This document shows, one piece after another, positions 34,630 through 46,537 of a DNA stretch of 64,000 nucleotides. A program made the translations under genes and the position numbers. The first letter of the stretch is position 1; each line of letters starts with the position of its first letter. This stretch comes from Jaapia argillacea MUCL 33604. Its lineage: Eukaryota; Basidiomycota; Agaricomycetes; Jaapiales; Jaapiaceae. The stretch spans positions 268,942-332,941 of the forward strand of contig KL197724.1 of NCBI GenBank assembly GCA_000697665.1, in the 5' to 3' direction. Under the pieces are notes generated by a model. It searched no databases. It worked only from the letters and a program-made list of their open reading frames with translations, and had not been told where the DNA came from.

Positions 34630-37431
34630 ATGTCCTCAACATCATCCTCGACGGCGTCTGCGGCGTCGTCGTCGTCATCATCAACACCAAGCATATCCGC
34701 TGGCTCAAATCTCAAAGTTGGTCAAAACATGCAGCCTCACTGCGGCGCTACCTCTGGTCTGGCGCTAATTTCATTCTTGGGATTTTCCAGGTCGTCGGGA
34801 TCATTTTGGCGGTTGCTAGTGGATTGCTTATTGGGTCTAGCTTTGTCTTCAAGAAGAAGGGACTGTTGCGCTCGCAGGCCGGGCATGCTGCTGGGGAAGG
34901 TGTGGCATACCTCAAGTCGGTGAGCGGGGCCTCTGGCGTCATAGGTACTTTTTGCTGATGTTCTTTTTGAAAGCCGTTATGGTGGTTAGGAATGTCCAGT
35001 AGGCAAAGTTTACATAGGAGGGTCGTGATGGTTTGCTAATTAGGGGTTTATTATAGTGATGATTCTTGGAGAGTTGTGTAACTTTGCAGGTGAGTTCTTA
35101 TCATGGCTTCTGCGATTCGTATCCTGACCTCGTTCGCAGCATACGCTTTCGTGGAAGCACTTGTTGTGGTGCGTCGCTGCCTCAAGATAAACCCTTATCA
35201 TTATCCTCACCTCCATCGCCACAGACACCTCTCGGTGCCCTATCCGTCGTGATCTGCGCCATCTTGTCTTCGATATTTCTCAAAGAAAAGCTCAGTTTCT
35301 TTGGCTGGCTTGGATGTGCGCTATGTATCGTAAGTCCTTCGAATGATATCTTTCATTGACATTGTGTTCATCTCATTTAATAACTCTCAGGTCGGGTCGA
35401 TAATCATCGCCTTGAATGGTCCACAAGAACCCTCCGTCGGCTACATCACAGACTTCCAAAAACTCTTCCTAGCCCCAGGCTTCCTAGCATTTGGCTCCGC
35501 ACTCATCTTCGCGTCTCTCATCATTATCTTTTATTTTGCACCACGGTACGCAATCAATCCCTCAGGATGCCCAGTTGGATCTAACGCCACCCACGATGCT
35601 GACGCACGTTTTTCGCCTGGTGACAGGTATGGCAATGAAAGCATGATGTGGTATATCGCCGTTTGTAGTATGATTGGTGGTATCAGTGTCAGTGTCACGA
35701 CAGGCCTTGGCGCGGCCATTGTAACCACCGCGTTTGGACAAAACCAGGTGAGTTCGGGTAGTTGTCGGAACATGAGGCTATGTTAATGACGTGCTTGCGT
35801 GTGTAGTTCACGCACTGGTTTATCTACTTTTTGATTGTTTTTGTTATTGTTACCCTAGGTGGGTGGTGGGTGTTTATCGCCATGAACGTTGGGAACTGAT
35901 GGTTTTGTTAGTTACGGAGGTGTTCTACTTGAATAAGGCGTTGGCGATATTCAATACTGGTGAGTCTCTTGGTCGCTCCTAACCCTTCACGACTGATTTT
36001 TGTCATTTAGCCATGGGTATGATTTCACTGTTTTTGTGAGGGTTCGATGGTATACTAACTTTCTTTCAGTGACGCCCACATACTACGTCACATGTGAGCA
36101 TCTACTCACATTAACAAACCGTTGGTCCGAAATTAATCGTATCATCCAGTCACATTCTGCTCGATGGTCACTAGTGTGGTAGGTCCGATCGTCATGTTCA
36201 CATTCATCCATCACCTATGAGTTTCCAGGTCCTGTTCCAAGGGTTCAAAGCTTCTGCAGCTCAGATCATCACCGACGTACTCGCCTTCGTCACAATCTGT
36301 ATAGGGATTACCATCCTCCAAATGTCCAAGATCGATCCCACCGAATTCAAGAAGTTGGATCGCCGGTCAACAATGCTTCTCCAAGCCGCCCGTTCGCACA
36401 CAGAAGCAGTGGACGAGAAGTCTATCGTAGGCATTGAGGATCCGGGTATCGACGCTCTGCGGGGCTCGTTCGGTACTGTTGGCAGTATCATCCGGGCAAG
36501 GAGTGCAAGGAGGTTGAGTATGAGCAGTCAAAACACCGTTCGAAACCGGCCGCAACCAGCTCGAACGCCTGCAAATCTGGAAAGAGGCCCCTCTATCCCC
36601 AGCCCCGATGCTGAGTTCCGTGGAAACCTGAAGCGTCATCAACTATACGACTCCCCGATGCCTCCCTTCTCTCCCAATGATCCACGATTCTCAGAAGCGC
36701 CAGGCTTGGAGCGGGTCTCGGTGGCCAGTTCGACCAATGCAACGCTCGGCACTCCTGGTGGAGGATCAGAACGTCGGCCTACGATCAAGTTTGATAGTAC
36801 AGACGTTGTTCATCAATACCATCCGACACTCTCCGGCGATCATTCGGCTACTCATGAACAGAGGAGTGCGTTGCATCATCAGCTCAGTCCATTAACGAGT
36901 CAAAGCCAGCTCATGCATGGCCCCGACTTGGGTACTGCTTCTTCTTCCCGTCAGCTCACCAACCATTACCCGACGTCTCCGCTATCTTTAGCGTCACGAC
37001 AACCCCATCCCCTCCGGCATGAGGGTCTTCCTGTGGACGATGCAGATGGTCCATTAAAGTCAGCGCCCCCGGTGCTCAGCGGGCTGGACACTTCGGGCAC
37101 TTCATATTATCGTACTCAAGTCCGGGATCCATTCGAAAACACGCCTTCTACGACTACTCTTTCCGATTTCCCTTCTTTATCCGATTCGTTTGGGAGTGGG
37201 CATGGGCCGTTGTATGGGAGTGACGAGGATGAGTCTCCGCAGACGTATCGAAGGCCGAGGCATGATAGGGAGTATAGTAATAAACAGTATCCGAAGGGGG
37301 ATAGGGAGACGGATAGGGAGGAGAGCGTTAGTTTGTGGCATAGGCCTTCGGTGGAGAGTATACCGGATGACGTGCCGTCGAATCAAGGAGGGATTCGGTT
37401 GGTGCCGAGTGGGAGTGGGAATAGGTTCTGA
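34630..37431 (+). CDS. NIPA-type magnesium transporter (681 aa)
   Basis: Multi-pass membrane protein of the NIPA (DUF803) family, Mg2+ transport at plasma or endosomal membranes. Fourteen exons, all in phase: 34630-34716, 34791-34919, 34974-34998, 35057-35089, 35140-35168, 35225-35329, 35391-35545, 35627-35747, 35807-35858, 35912-35959, 36011-36016, 36070-36093, 36150-36178, 36229-37431. Family landmarks: VVGIILAVASGLLIGSSFVF, KKGLLRSQAGHAAGEG, GELCNFAAYAF, LGALSVVICAILSS, IVGSIIIALNGP, YLNKALAIFNTAMVTPTYYV, and LFQGFKASAAQIITDVLAF, about nine helices in total. The 6-nt exon 11 (ccatgg) supplies A-M of NTAMVTP. A ~390-residue cytoplasmic Ser/Pro-rich tail, coded by the last exon, is longer than in animal NIPAs. 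The first donor is GTTGGT. Confidence 0.93.
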
Positions 37432-38305
37432 GATGAAAGTGGTTGGAGGATTACCCCCCTTGCGACGAGTTGGGACTTTTTATTTGATTTGATTTGATTT
37501 TTGTTGTACGACGACTTTTGAGACGGACGTTTCGATGCGATTGCTATTCTAGTTTCTACGCCTTTGATCCTGGTTTTGTGGGTGGGCAAAGGCCTTTAGA
37601 TCTATTCGTACTATTAGATCGTTGTACGACACGAAGTGACATGATTACCCTCCACGCATGTAGGATGCATGGCAGACTTGTTGTCGAGCGAGGGAGGCAG
37701 ATTATCATGAGACTTCCGGTCCTCCTCCGATAACCGTGTATAGCCGTCGAGACCCTTTCATCCAACTTTCACCCTTCGACATCCTTGCCTCGTTCTGGGA
37801 TTGCAACATACTGCGAGAAAACTCGATGCAATAAGGGGATATGTCGGAGGGCATAAGAAGGTATAAGAACTGGGATGATGTCAGAGGAAACCCGTCCTCA
37901 GCGTCTTTTCTACGATGCTCGGCCAGGCTCAGACCTGAGTTTCATCCTCTCAGCAAGGGCCCATCGTTTCGCAATCGATGTACACACAAATCGGATAGCC
38001 ACCGGTGAGCAGCACACTCCTTGACACTATGTATAACATTGAATGCCTATGGCTCATCTCATTCACATATTCGTAGGTCAGTGGAGCTTCCCTCCAACGA
38101 CATCCCCCACTTCCTTCACCTACAAAGAAGTGCTTCTGAATTATCCTATATTGTCAGCTGGACTCCAACGTATACGGCATCTCTCATGGTTTACTCCCGC
38201 TGAGGGCCGTAGTTGCCTGCCCCCATACCGGTTTGTCGCAGATATAAAGCCCATCGAAACGCTGGGTCATGGAATTGAAGGTCTCCGTATCTGTCATTGG
38301 GAGCG
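37432..38305. other. Intergenic: NIPA 3' region and beta-mannosidase promoter
   Basis: No supported gene. A TATAAA at about 38241-38246 sits about 60 bp upstream of the beta-mannosidase start and could be its core promoter element. Confidence 0.4.
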
Positions 38306-41300
38306 ATGCTTTCCTTCATTTTGGCGGCAGCTTGTCTGCCCGCATTAGCACTCGGAGCGACGTTCGATTTGGGTACTCTTCAGTGGACCTTGAAGAACCA
38401 GAACGGGTCTATTGCTGTTCCTGGATCCGTACCGTCTCAAGTGCATCTTGACCTCGTCAAAGCTGGGATTATCACGGAACCCTTACTCGAGATTAATGGT
38501 GAGTAGCGCGATTGTAATCAGTACCTCTTCGTAGGATTGCAGTTGACCTGGCATAATAGACTACACTCAACGATGGATCGTGAACGACAACTGGACATAT
38601 ACTGCCGACCTTACGCCCTTCACGAAAGTCCCAGCTGCCACGCCGGGCGAAAAGACTCTGCTCGTGTTCTACGGTATCGATACCATAGCCAACATCGTAC
38701 GTAACCTACCCACGTCCCATGGAATCGTTCATTTCATCAATATATTCAATGAAACTCATGCTGCGGAACCTTTGTAGACCTTCGCAGGTAACCCCGTAGC
38801 CTGGGTCAACAATCAGTTCCGTCAATATATCTACGACGTCACCCCGTTCATCGGTTCGCCACTTGGCGAAGACAACAACTTGACAGTTTCGTTCGAGAGT
38901 GCTTGGTATTATGGGTTGAATGTCACTTCGAGACCTGATGTTGAGTATTTCCCCAATGGGGGTACGATTCGGACGATGGACAACGTACGTGAACCTGCGC
39001 ATATAGCCACCCTTTATCTGACCTTGATATTGTTTCATTTAGTTTGAGTACCCTGGTGTGAGACATTACATTCGTAAAGTTGCATCTGACTTTGGTTGGG
39101 ATTGGGTGTGTTAATATGATCTCTACTTGTCCGCTGCCCATTCCTCATTCTTTGGTTCACAGGGCCCAGCATTTGTTCCCAGTGGTATCTTCAAACCAGC
39201 CTACCTAGTTACCTTGGCTAGCTCCCCCGCTCCCACAACCCCCGGCACCGACACAGTATTCTTAGAAGAATCGTCCATTGATATCCACAAACCGTATCTA
39301 AATGCATCTGCCGAACTATTCGACCAGACGGCCGATTGGATTGTCAACGTTTCCCTAGCTTTACGGTCCGCTGTCGCGCTCTCATCCCCAAGTATCACCT
39401 TGTCGATACCCGAGCTTGGCCTGACTTCGCCAGAGATACCCGTCACGCCGCTGTCCGGGGACGTCACTACTTCTTCGTGGGTATACGCGAACTGGAGTAT
39501 CCCCGAGGGAGTCCCTCAACGGTGGTATACACACAACCTCGGCACGGGTCCCAAACTATACAACTTCACTGTCACTTTCAACTTTGACAAGACCTCCGCC
39601 TCTTCTAACAGCATCAGCTTGACGGCCGCGACCGGTTTCCGAACCATTCGTCTCGTCCAGATTCCATATACTCAGCAGGATATTGAGGAGAGAGGTATCA
39701 CCCCTGGGGATCAGTGGCATTTCGAGTTGAACGGGAATGCGTTTTACAGTAAAGGAACGAACATCATTCCTTTCGATCCCTTCTACTCCAGGGTTACGTC
39801 GGATCAGGTTAGGTGGGTTTTGGAGGCCGCCGTCATGAGTGGCCAGAACATGGTGAGTTCTCCACTAGGTGATCTGGCCCCGATTATCAACGATCCCTTC
39901 CTTTGGGCAGCTCCGTATTTGGGGAGGAGGAATGTACCAACCATCCACCGCGACGACTGCTGGAGGTTTATACGATTTCTACGCCACCTGTGACGAACTC
40001 GGGATCCTTGCCTGGTCGGAACTGATCTTCTCTGACACACTCTACCCTGTCAACCCCTTCCTGCTGGAATCCGTCGACCCTGAAGTAAGGCAGAATGTTC
40101 GAAGGATCAACGTACATCCCAGTAACGTGCAATGGGCGGGAGGTAATGAAATTGAAGGGATCGTAATTGGAGCGAACGCGAGTATAAATTTAGCATACGG
40201 CAACGGAACCATTTATGCTGATCAGGTGAGTTTTTCGTCTGTGGGTAAATGCAGTATGCTGATGATAGCTGGATTATAGTATAACTATTTGTTTGGGGAA
40301 TATCTTTATGGGATCGTCTCGTCTGAGGCTCCGTTTGTGAGTAGGTTTCGACTCGCTCAAATGTCCTAAACTCACACCTCTTCTTAGATCCCCTACACTG
40401 ATTGTTCGACGACCAATGGGGTGCTGAGCTTGGACCCCTATGTCATCAGGTACTCGAACGAGACACCAGGATACATCTACGGGAACAGTGGTAGGAATCT
40501 TTTGTCCAATTATTTGCGGATCACTAGCTCACTCGTACCTATAATCCAGAGCGATATAACTACGATGCCACTCAAGCGTTCAACTATAGCACCTTCCCCG
40601 TCTCTCGATTTGTCAACGAGTTCGGGTTCCACTCCATGCCTTCCTTCTACTCTTGGGAAGAAGTCTTGACGTCACCCGAAGATTTCGCATTCAACTCAAC
40701 AGTCGTCATGTCCCGCGATCACCACCCTCCAGCAGGCAACCTGTCCTTCCCCAACCCTAACGCTCCTCAAGGGCAATACCAAATGACCAGTGGTGTCGAG
40801 CTTTGGCTCCCTACCCCCGGAACCACGGATTCCAATCAGACATTCGCGCAATGGTGCTGGAGTACTCAAATCTTCCAGACCATGACTATGCAGTCCCAAA
40901 TCGCTTGGTACCGTCGTGGTGCCGGCCTCGGCGAAAACAACCTGGGGAGTTTGGTTTGGCAGTTGAATGACATCTGGCAAGGCGTCAGTTGGGCTGCAGT
41001 CGAGTATTCGGGGAGATGGAAGGTTTTGAACTATGGGCTCGCGAGCATCTACAGTCCCGTGGTTATCAACCCCTTCTGGACCCCTACGAACGAAAGCTTG
41101 CAGGTTTTTGTAACCTCGGATCGATGGGATTCCGTTGAGGGAACCGCACAACTAACTTGGTATGATTGGAGTGGTAACTTGCTCGAGACCAGTACCCAGC
41201 TCTTTTCCGTACCAACGCTCAATAACTCTGTGGTTTACGACGCTAGTGGGTTGAGTAGCATCCTGCCCGCTGGGACGAGTGCTGCGGATGTCTGGATGTT

Positions 41301-41792
41301 GGTGAATTTGACTGCTCAAGCCGATAACCAGACGGTGACAAACGAGCAATACGTGAGTGCTTTCACGGTCTGATATTTTCTCGGTGATCGTTGACATTCA
41401 TGTTGCCGTGAATCATCGTATAGTTCACTCCCACCTCCTTGGCATACGCGAACCTCGTCGATCCTATGATCAGCCTCACTCCAGGCGAAAATCTGACGTT
41501 CACATTGTCAGCCAAGGGTGGTGTTGCTCCTTGGACTTGGCTCGACCATCCATCCGGCACTGTTGGTTACTTCGCTGATGCAGTAAGTGGGCTGCCATCC
41601 AACGGCTTCTATCTCGTTCCTGGTATCGATCGTACAGGTGAGTTGAAGATGTTGGGTTCTTGCTGCGAGGCTGACCATGTTCCGTCCTGATCTGTAGTGC
41701 AATTCGTCTTCAACGCGGCGCTCTCCAAGGTTGCAAGTCCGAACCCTGCGGACTTTGTTGTTCGGTCCCTTTGGAATAACACTCATGTATAA
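38306..41792 (+). CDS. Secreted beta-mannosidase, glycoside hydrolase family 2 (958 aa)
   Basis: Releases beta-1,4-linked mannose from manno-oligosaccharides. Eleven phase-consistent exons: 38306-38498, 38560-38696, 38778-38984, 39043-39105, 39163-39852, 39911-40225, 40280-40336, 40388-40490, 40550-41352, 41424-41637, 41698-41792. The start gives a clear signal peptide (MLSFILAAACLPALALG). GH2 landmarks: VPGSVPSQVHLDL, YGIDTIANI, SDFGWDWGPAF, LRIWGGGMYQ, WAGGNEIEG with the acid/base Glu (E510), and NEFGFHSMPS with the nucleophile (E612). SLVWQLNDIWQGVSW follows in the TIM barrel, then C-terminal beta domains. Many N-x-S/T sites fit secretion. It could act on galactomannan together with the GH27 enzyme in this window. 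Confidence 0.95.
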
Positions 41793-41898
41793 GAGCATTT
41801 CGTTGTATATAAAAGCGCTGCTCGAGATCTTGAGCGAAACGCACCAGGGGAGATACCATGAGCACAAGAACGTCTGACTCAATCCTACCACCTTATTC

Positions 41899-43569
41899 TC
41901 ATCGCCCTCGAGAGGCCGCTCGGACGAACCGATCGACCTTCTTCCATAATCTCCGACCGGGAGATCCTCGTCGCAGAGCCGACCATTCTTGCGCCAGGAC
42001 AGTAAATAACTCGGGAAACAAAGCCAACAACAACTCTGCCACCTCTTCAGGACCGGGATCCCCAGTAGAACTGGTAACGATAGTTTCTCCAAAGTTAATC
42101 CACTTGACCTCTCTGCTACAACAGACACTACCACCACCACCACCGGATCGATCGAGGACGGCAGCGTCTAAAGCGAGCTCGCTCAGAGGGAGTATAATGG
42201 TGTGGAGGTTGGGACATCGGGATACGAGGGATAGGAAACCATGGAATGTCGCTTTGGAACGGTTGAAGGCAATGGGAGTGCCGAGGACAAGGATTTCGAG
42301 TTGGGGCCATGCTAGCCCCATGCCCTTCACCAAGTCATCGTCAAGACGAAACTGACAGGGGGTGGCGAAGACCACTCTTGTCAAATTCACATGAGTGAAC
42401 AGAGAGGCCAGGACGTCGGGCCTGACAACATTGCTCAGAGACCCACACTCCGGGCGAGGACTGTATGACGAATCGGAGGGTTCGGCACTGATCTCAATGC
42501 TGGTGAATCGAGTAGATGAGGTACAGTGTGCGATGGTTTCTATCAAGTTTTCGATAGTGGATTCGCGAGGGGGGCCCACGTAGCCAAGGATCGATTGGAG
42601 GCGTCGACCATTGTTCAGATGGGGTATCAGAGCGATCCAGGGTTCCAGATTCGTAGTGGAGAGGGTCAAACGCTCCAAACATGATGGTGGATAGTCATAG
42701 TTGAATCGATCGGGATCGGCATCTGACTTTATGGGCAGTTCGGCGTTCAAGGATATCTCTCGCAGATGTGGCAGGCCGGACAAGCGTGTGATGTCGTGAG
42801 GGGTAGTTATTCCCAATCCAAGTCGTAGGTATGTTAGGTTGGAGAGACGGGATAAGAGGTCGACGATCGCGGAGGAACAGGGCGTCGAGGTGGGTAGAAT
42901 TCGAAGTTCCTGCAACCCAGGAGAGGCTGCGATGATATGGTTGACAAAACCGACCCTCTCGTCCTCAGAGAGTCGATCTGGCCAATGGAAGGTAAGCTTG
43001 GTGGCGTTCGGGCCCAGTAGTGATCGTAGAAAGAAAAAGGAATCATCCCTCATCTCCGCCCACTGGACTTCTTGTACATTCAATAGAAGTACAGGAGCGT
43101 GTTGGGTCAACACAATGTAGACTGGTGGATCGCATCGCTTTCGGAGATTGGGAGGACACCGATACTCTGACCAATTAAAGCGAATCCTCTTGACTCGAGG
43201 CCCGTAGATGTGGATGCGATCCCAATCGGAGGGGCGCACAGGCCTGCAGAAAGACTGGGGTGAAAATCGTTGAGTCTTCTCTTCAGGATATACACCATAG
43301 CGAAAGCGAGGCGGGACGTAACTTACTGTCACCAGCACACCGGACTCATCCAGTGTTTCGTCCCATAAATCAGGTGGCATGCAACGTAGGAGAGGCCTCA
43401 TGTCAGGCAGAGTGTGCCAGATGGCATCCAATGCTTGTTCGGAGATTTTTCGACATGTTCGGGAGAGGGTAACGAGATCTGGTGATCCTTCTGCCCACCC
43501 GGAGTCGGGGCGGGTCAGGAAAAAAACAATATGAGAGGTAAGCTCAGGGATTGTCCAGATCTTGTGCAT
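41899..43569 (-). CDS. F-box-like/LRR protein (532 aa spliced, 556 unspliced)
   Basis: The N-terminus (IWTIPELTSHIVFFL, LVTLSRTCRKISEQALDAIWHTL) fits the F-box-like pattern, followed by a leucine-rich body and a short basic tail. A perfect GTAAGT donor at 43326 and a CAG acceptor define a 72-nt in-frame segment (43326-43255) without a stop. It is probably an intron, but its retention would be silent for the frame. Convergent with the beta-mannosidase, 106 bp apart. The C-terminal TGDPGPEEVAELL region lacks recognisable domains. Confidence 0.78.
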   Translation of the reverse strand: MHKIWTIPELTSHIVFFLTRPDSGWAEGSPDLVTLSRTCRKISEQALDAIWHTLPDMRPLLRCMPPDLWDETLDESGVLVTVSYVPPRFRYGVYPEEKTQRFSPQSFCRPVRPSDWDRIHIYGPRVKRIRFNWSEYRCPPNLRKRCDPPVYIVLTQHAPVLLLNVQEVQWAEMRDDSFFFLRSLLGPNATKLTFHWPDRLSEDERVGFVNHIIAASPGLQELRILPTSTPCSSAIVDLLSRLSNLTYLRLGLGITTPHDITRLSGLPHLREISLNAELPIKSDADPDRFNYDYPPSCLERLTLSTTNLEPWIALIPHLNNGRRLQSILGYVGPPRESTIENLIETIAHCTSSTRFTSIEISAEPSDSSYSPRPECGSLSNVVRPDVLASLFTHVNLTRVVFATPCQFRLDDDLVKGMGLAWPQLEILVLGTPIAFNRSKATFHGFLSLVSRCPNLHTIILPLSELALDAAVLDRSGGGGGSVCCSREVKWINFGETIVTSSTGDPGPEEVAELLLALFPELFTVLAQEWSALRRGSPGRRLWKKVDRFVRAASRGR

Positions 43570-46537
43570 CGTCGCAGTGTTGGGAGAGGAAATACGATAT
43601 TTGAGCCTTCAGGTAACGCGGAATGACCAATGATCAGGAGGCCAATCTTGGAAGCGATCCCAGAGTGGGAATGAAGACAGAAATAAGGAGTGTATTACTA
43701 AATTTTCGAGCTCGCCATATACAAAGTAAACCCAGTAAAAATAGAAGGAATCCATCAGATATGCGCTCTCCTCGCTGGCGAGTTCTCTGCAGTACAAATG
43801 GTAACTGCATCGATCACACCAAACGTCCTCGAATCCTGTCTCTCGAAAGGATATGTTCTCAGTGTAACGAGGGAGCGTGCAAGATCATCGAGTGAATTTG
43901 AAGGATGCGGCATGTGTAAACATGCGAGACTCGAGTTAGTACCTATAGAATAGATCCTAGCTGAGTATGTTCTGAAGAAAAAATAGATCTCGGATGGACG
44001 CTTATATAGGTTTTTTGAGGGTGGTCCGTGCGTGGGAGTGGTTGCTTTCGCTTGAGGATTTTGCGTTAATCGGCCCGGTGACGGTCCGACCACAACGATA
44101 TTGTGATCCTGGGCTTCCATGGACGGTAGGCGCTAGGTGTTGGCTGGAACACACCGTCATCTGCATCGTCTCCTCATATAACACGGCCAGCGATCCCCGC
44201 CGAGTAGGCGCCCTCTGAGGGTCGTTAGTGCTTTGTGAGTGAATAAGTATGTCGGAGTGTCAGGTGGTTCGAAAGTCACAATCGTCGACCTCGCGATGAG
44301 GCATTTGTTGCCTCCTGCCTAGTCACCGGTTAGGTGAGTGCCAATCCTATATTTCTTAACCAGTATTCAAATTGAATGATGAATTACCCAGTGGCCGCGT
44401 ATTGCGTGGGCAGCCATGTAAGTCTCGAACCCTCGACATTTAGGGACTCAGTGTTTCCCTGTCTATGATTTCAGGTGCTCCGATCCCTGCACCGGTCCAT
44501 ATTCACGTGTGGGTTCTCGAGTTTGTATGGAAACCTCATAATGACCTTGCGCCTTACACTAGATCTGCACTTCAAGCCCCGGTCTTCCATTGAGTGCTTC
44601 TTAGTATGATTCCAGATTTGCTTTGAGCTAATTTGTCTCGTTGTACACGGCTGCAACAGACGTTAAGTTGGTTCAAGTCGCCCGTATTTACTGAATCATG
44701 ATGTATCATGCCGGATTTGCAGAGGATTCCACACTTATGATAGCGTGCTGGCACCGTTGCACCCAAAAATGTGAAGTAACTTATGAATCCATCCTATTGG
44801 CACGACACTTTCAGACATCGAACTTCTGGGGCTCCGTCAAACGATGATCGCTTCCTCCATCGTTCTCGCAATCCCTTCAACTTTCCCTTGGACGTCAAGG
44901 GTTGACCAATGTGCGGTCGTGTGGCTGGAGACGAGGGATACGAACGTTGGATTGTGATGCAGTATCGACGGGAACCGAAGCCTGTTCAGCCAAAGTTTAG
45001 GCAGGGCATTGTGGGGGTAAGCATGTCCATAGTAATAGCATCGAGGAAAGCGCTTGTAGATCCCGACAGATTGGATTGATTGCGATAGGCTCGCGACGTT
45101 CCGAGGGGTTGCGATTGGTTGTGACGTGTGTGTGGCTGTCTTGCGACGGGCCAAAATATTGCGAAGAATTGCAAGCAGTTGCAACACAGTTGGTTTCCCC
45201 CTCGAATATCGCTTTGTATTGGAAGCTATTGGGACGACATCCCAACCTTCTCGGTGGACTTCGACATTCTGATCTACTTGGCTCACGTGCACCTTGGTTC
45301 AAGTTCCACGTCGGAGTTCCAACGTCTTGTTTGTCGTCTCTTTCCTTCGCCATCATCGACGTCGACGTCGACCACCACGCGGGCCCTCCTCTACCCTGCT
45401 CCAACTAATTGCAGAAATTTCCCTATCAAACTCACCTTATTTCAACGCTCATTGGACCTCATATACCACTGCGTCGCGTCATCCGTTCTCCATGAAAATT
45501 GTCATTCAGTTCCACAAACCCAAACTTCAACGGATTGTTTAATTCTGGATTTGTCAAGATCCTGGGCCTCAGCACTCGATTCTCCCGGTCTCTACATTGT
45601 CTGTCTTGTCGGAGCTCGTTTGTGGCCTCAACCAAACCCTTCGGCAAAGCCTTCTCAAACCCCACCCCTTTCCTCCTGGTTGATAGCCTCATCACAAGAC
45701 TTCTCAGGCCCCTTTTTTTGTATTCTGTTCCACAAACACGTACCCCTCCTCCTCAACATTCGTGCCGAAACGGAGTCTGGGATGTCTACGAGTAATGCCG
45801 GACTCGGAGCAGTTCCGCAAACAGCTTAGCCTTGTGTCCGCGGCTCGACCGAACCATCAAAGCCGGAAGTCCAAGTTTAGGATATCCAAGTGTTACTAGT
45901 GGCTGCGAAGTCGGGACCCCTCGACAATACCATCTATCGTCTACGCTCCACTCTTCCTCATATACTGTACTGCTTTCCCGTCGTCCCATCCCCACCTTAG
46001 TATGATGTCTCATACTGCCCCCCATCATGTTGTCTTGTACTCCCATCAATAATATATATATATATATGCCTAATCGTATCTCATGCGCCCGAGCAAATGG
46101 GATGGAAGTGGTTCAGCCCAGGCCTTCGAAAGATCTGCCTTCTGTTGGGACAATTTGGAATCGCAGCAGAATAGTGTTGGAAACTACCGCAATAGAATTG
46201 CAAAGCGCTAGGAATGCGTGCGTTAGAGAGGTGAGCGATTGTAGATATTGCGAGGGATTTTCAGAGATTTTACGTATTCCAGTTGATTGCGATCCGCTCC
46301 CAATTAATTGGAATTTCCGAGCGGTTTTCACGATGAGTGGGGGGCAAAGCCGCCACATTGGGATATGGACAAGTCAACATTCCGCCAACGGATCGATGGC
46401 CAGCCAATGAGCGATCAAATATAGATTGGCTACTACCGCATCCGAGTCTATGGTAAGTTCGTGACCTACCACCTACATTCCCGCCACAGACCATCAGCCC
46501 TACTAGTACTGCTGAATTCCAGCTTGGGTTTGGTCCA
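43570..46537. other. 3 kb mostly without supported genes
   Basis: A TATATAAG-like box on the minus strand near 44010 precedes a possible small minus-strand frame starting MPHPSNSLDDLARSL (about 43913 down to 43755). Evidence is too thin to call. At 45060-45190 and 46140-46320 the hexamer TTGCGA/TCGCAA recurs unusually often. A TA microsatellite lies at 46050-46067. From about 46490 the sequence belongs to the F-box duplication. Confidence 0.35.
46050..46067. repeat. (TA)n microsatellite
   Basis: A run of about nine TA dinucleotides, directly readable. Confidence 0.85.
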
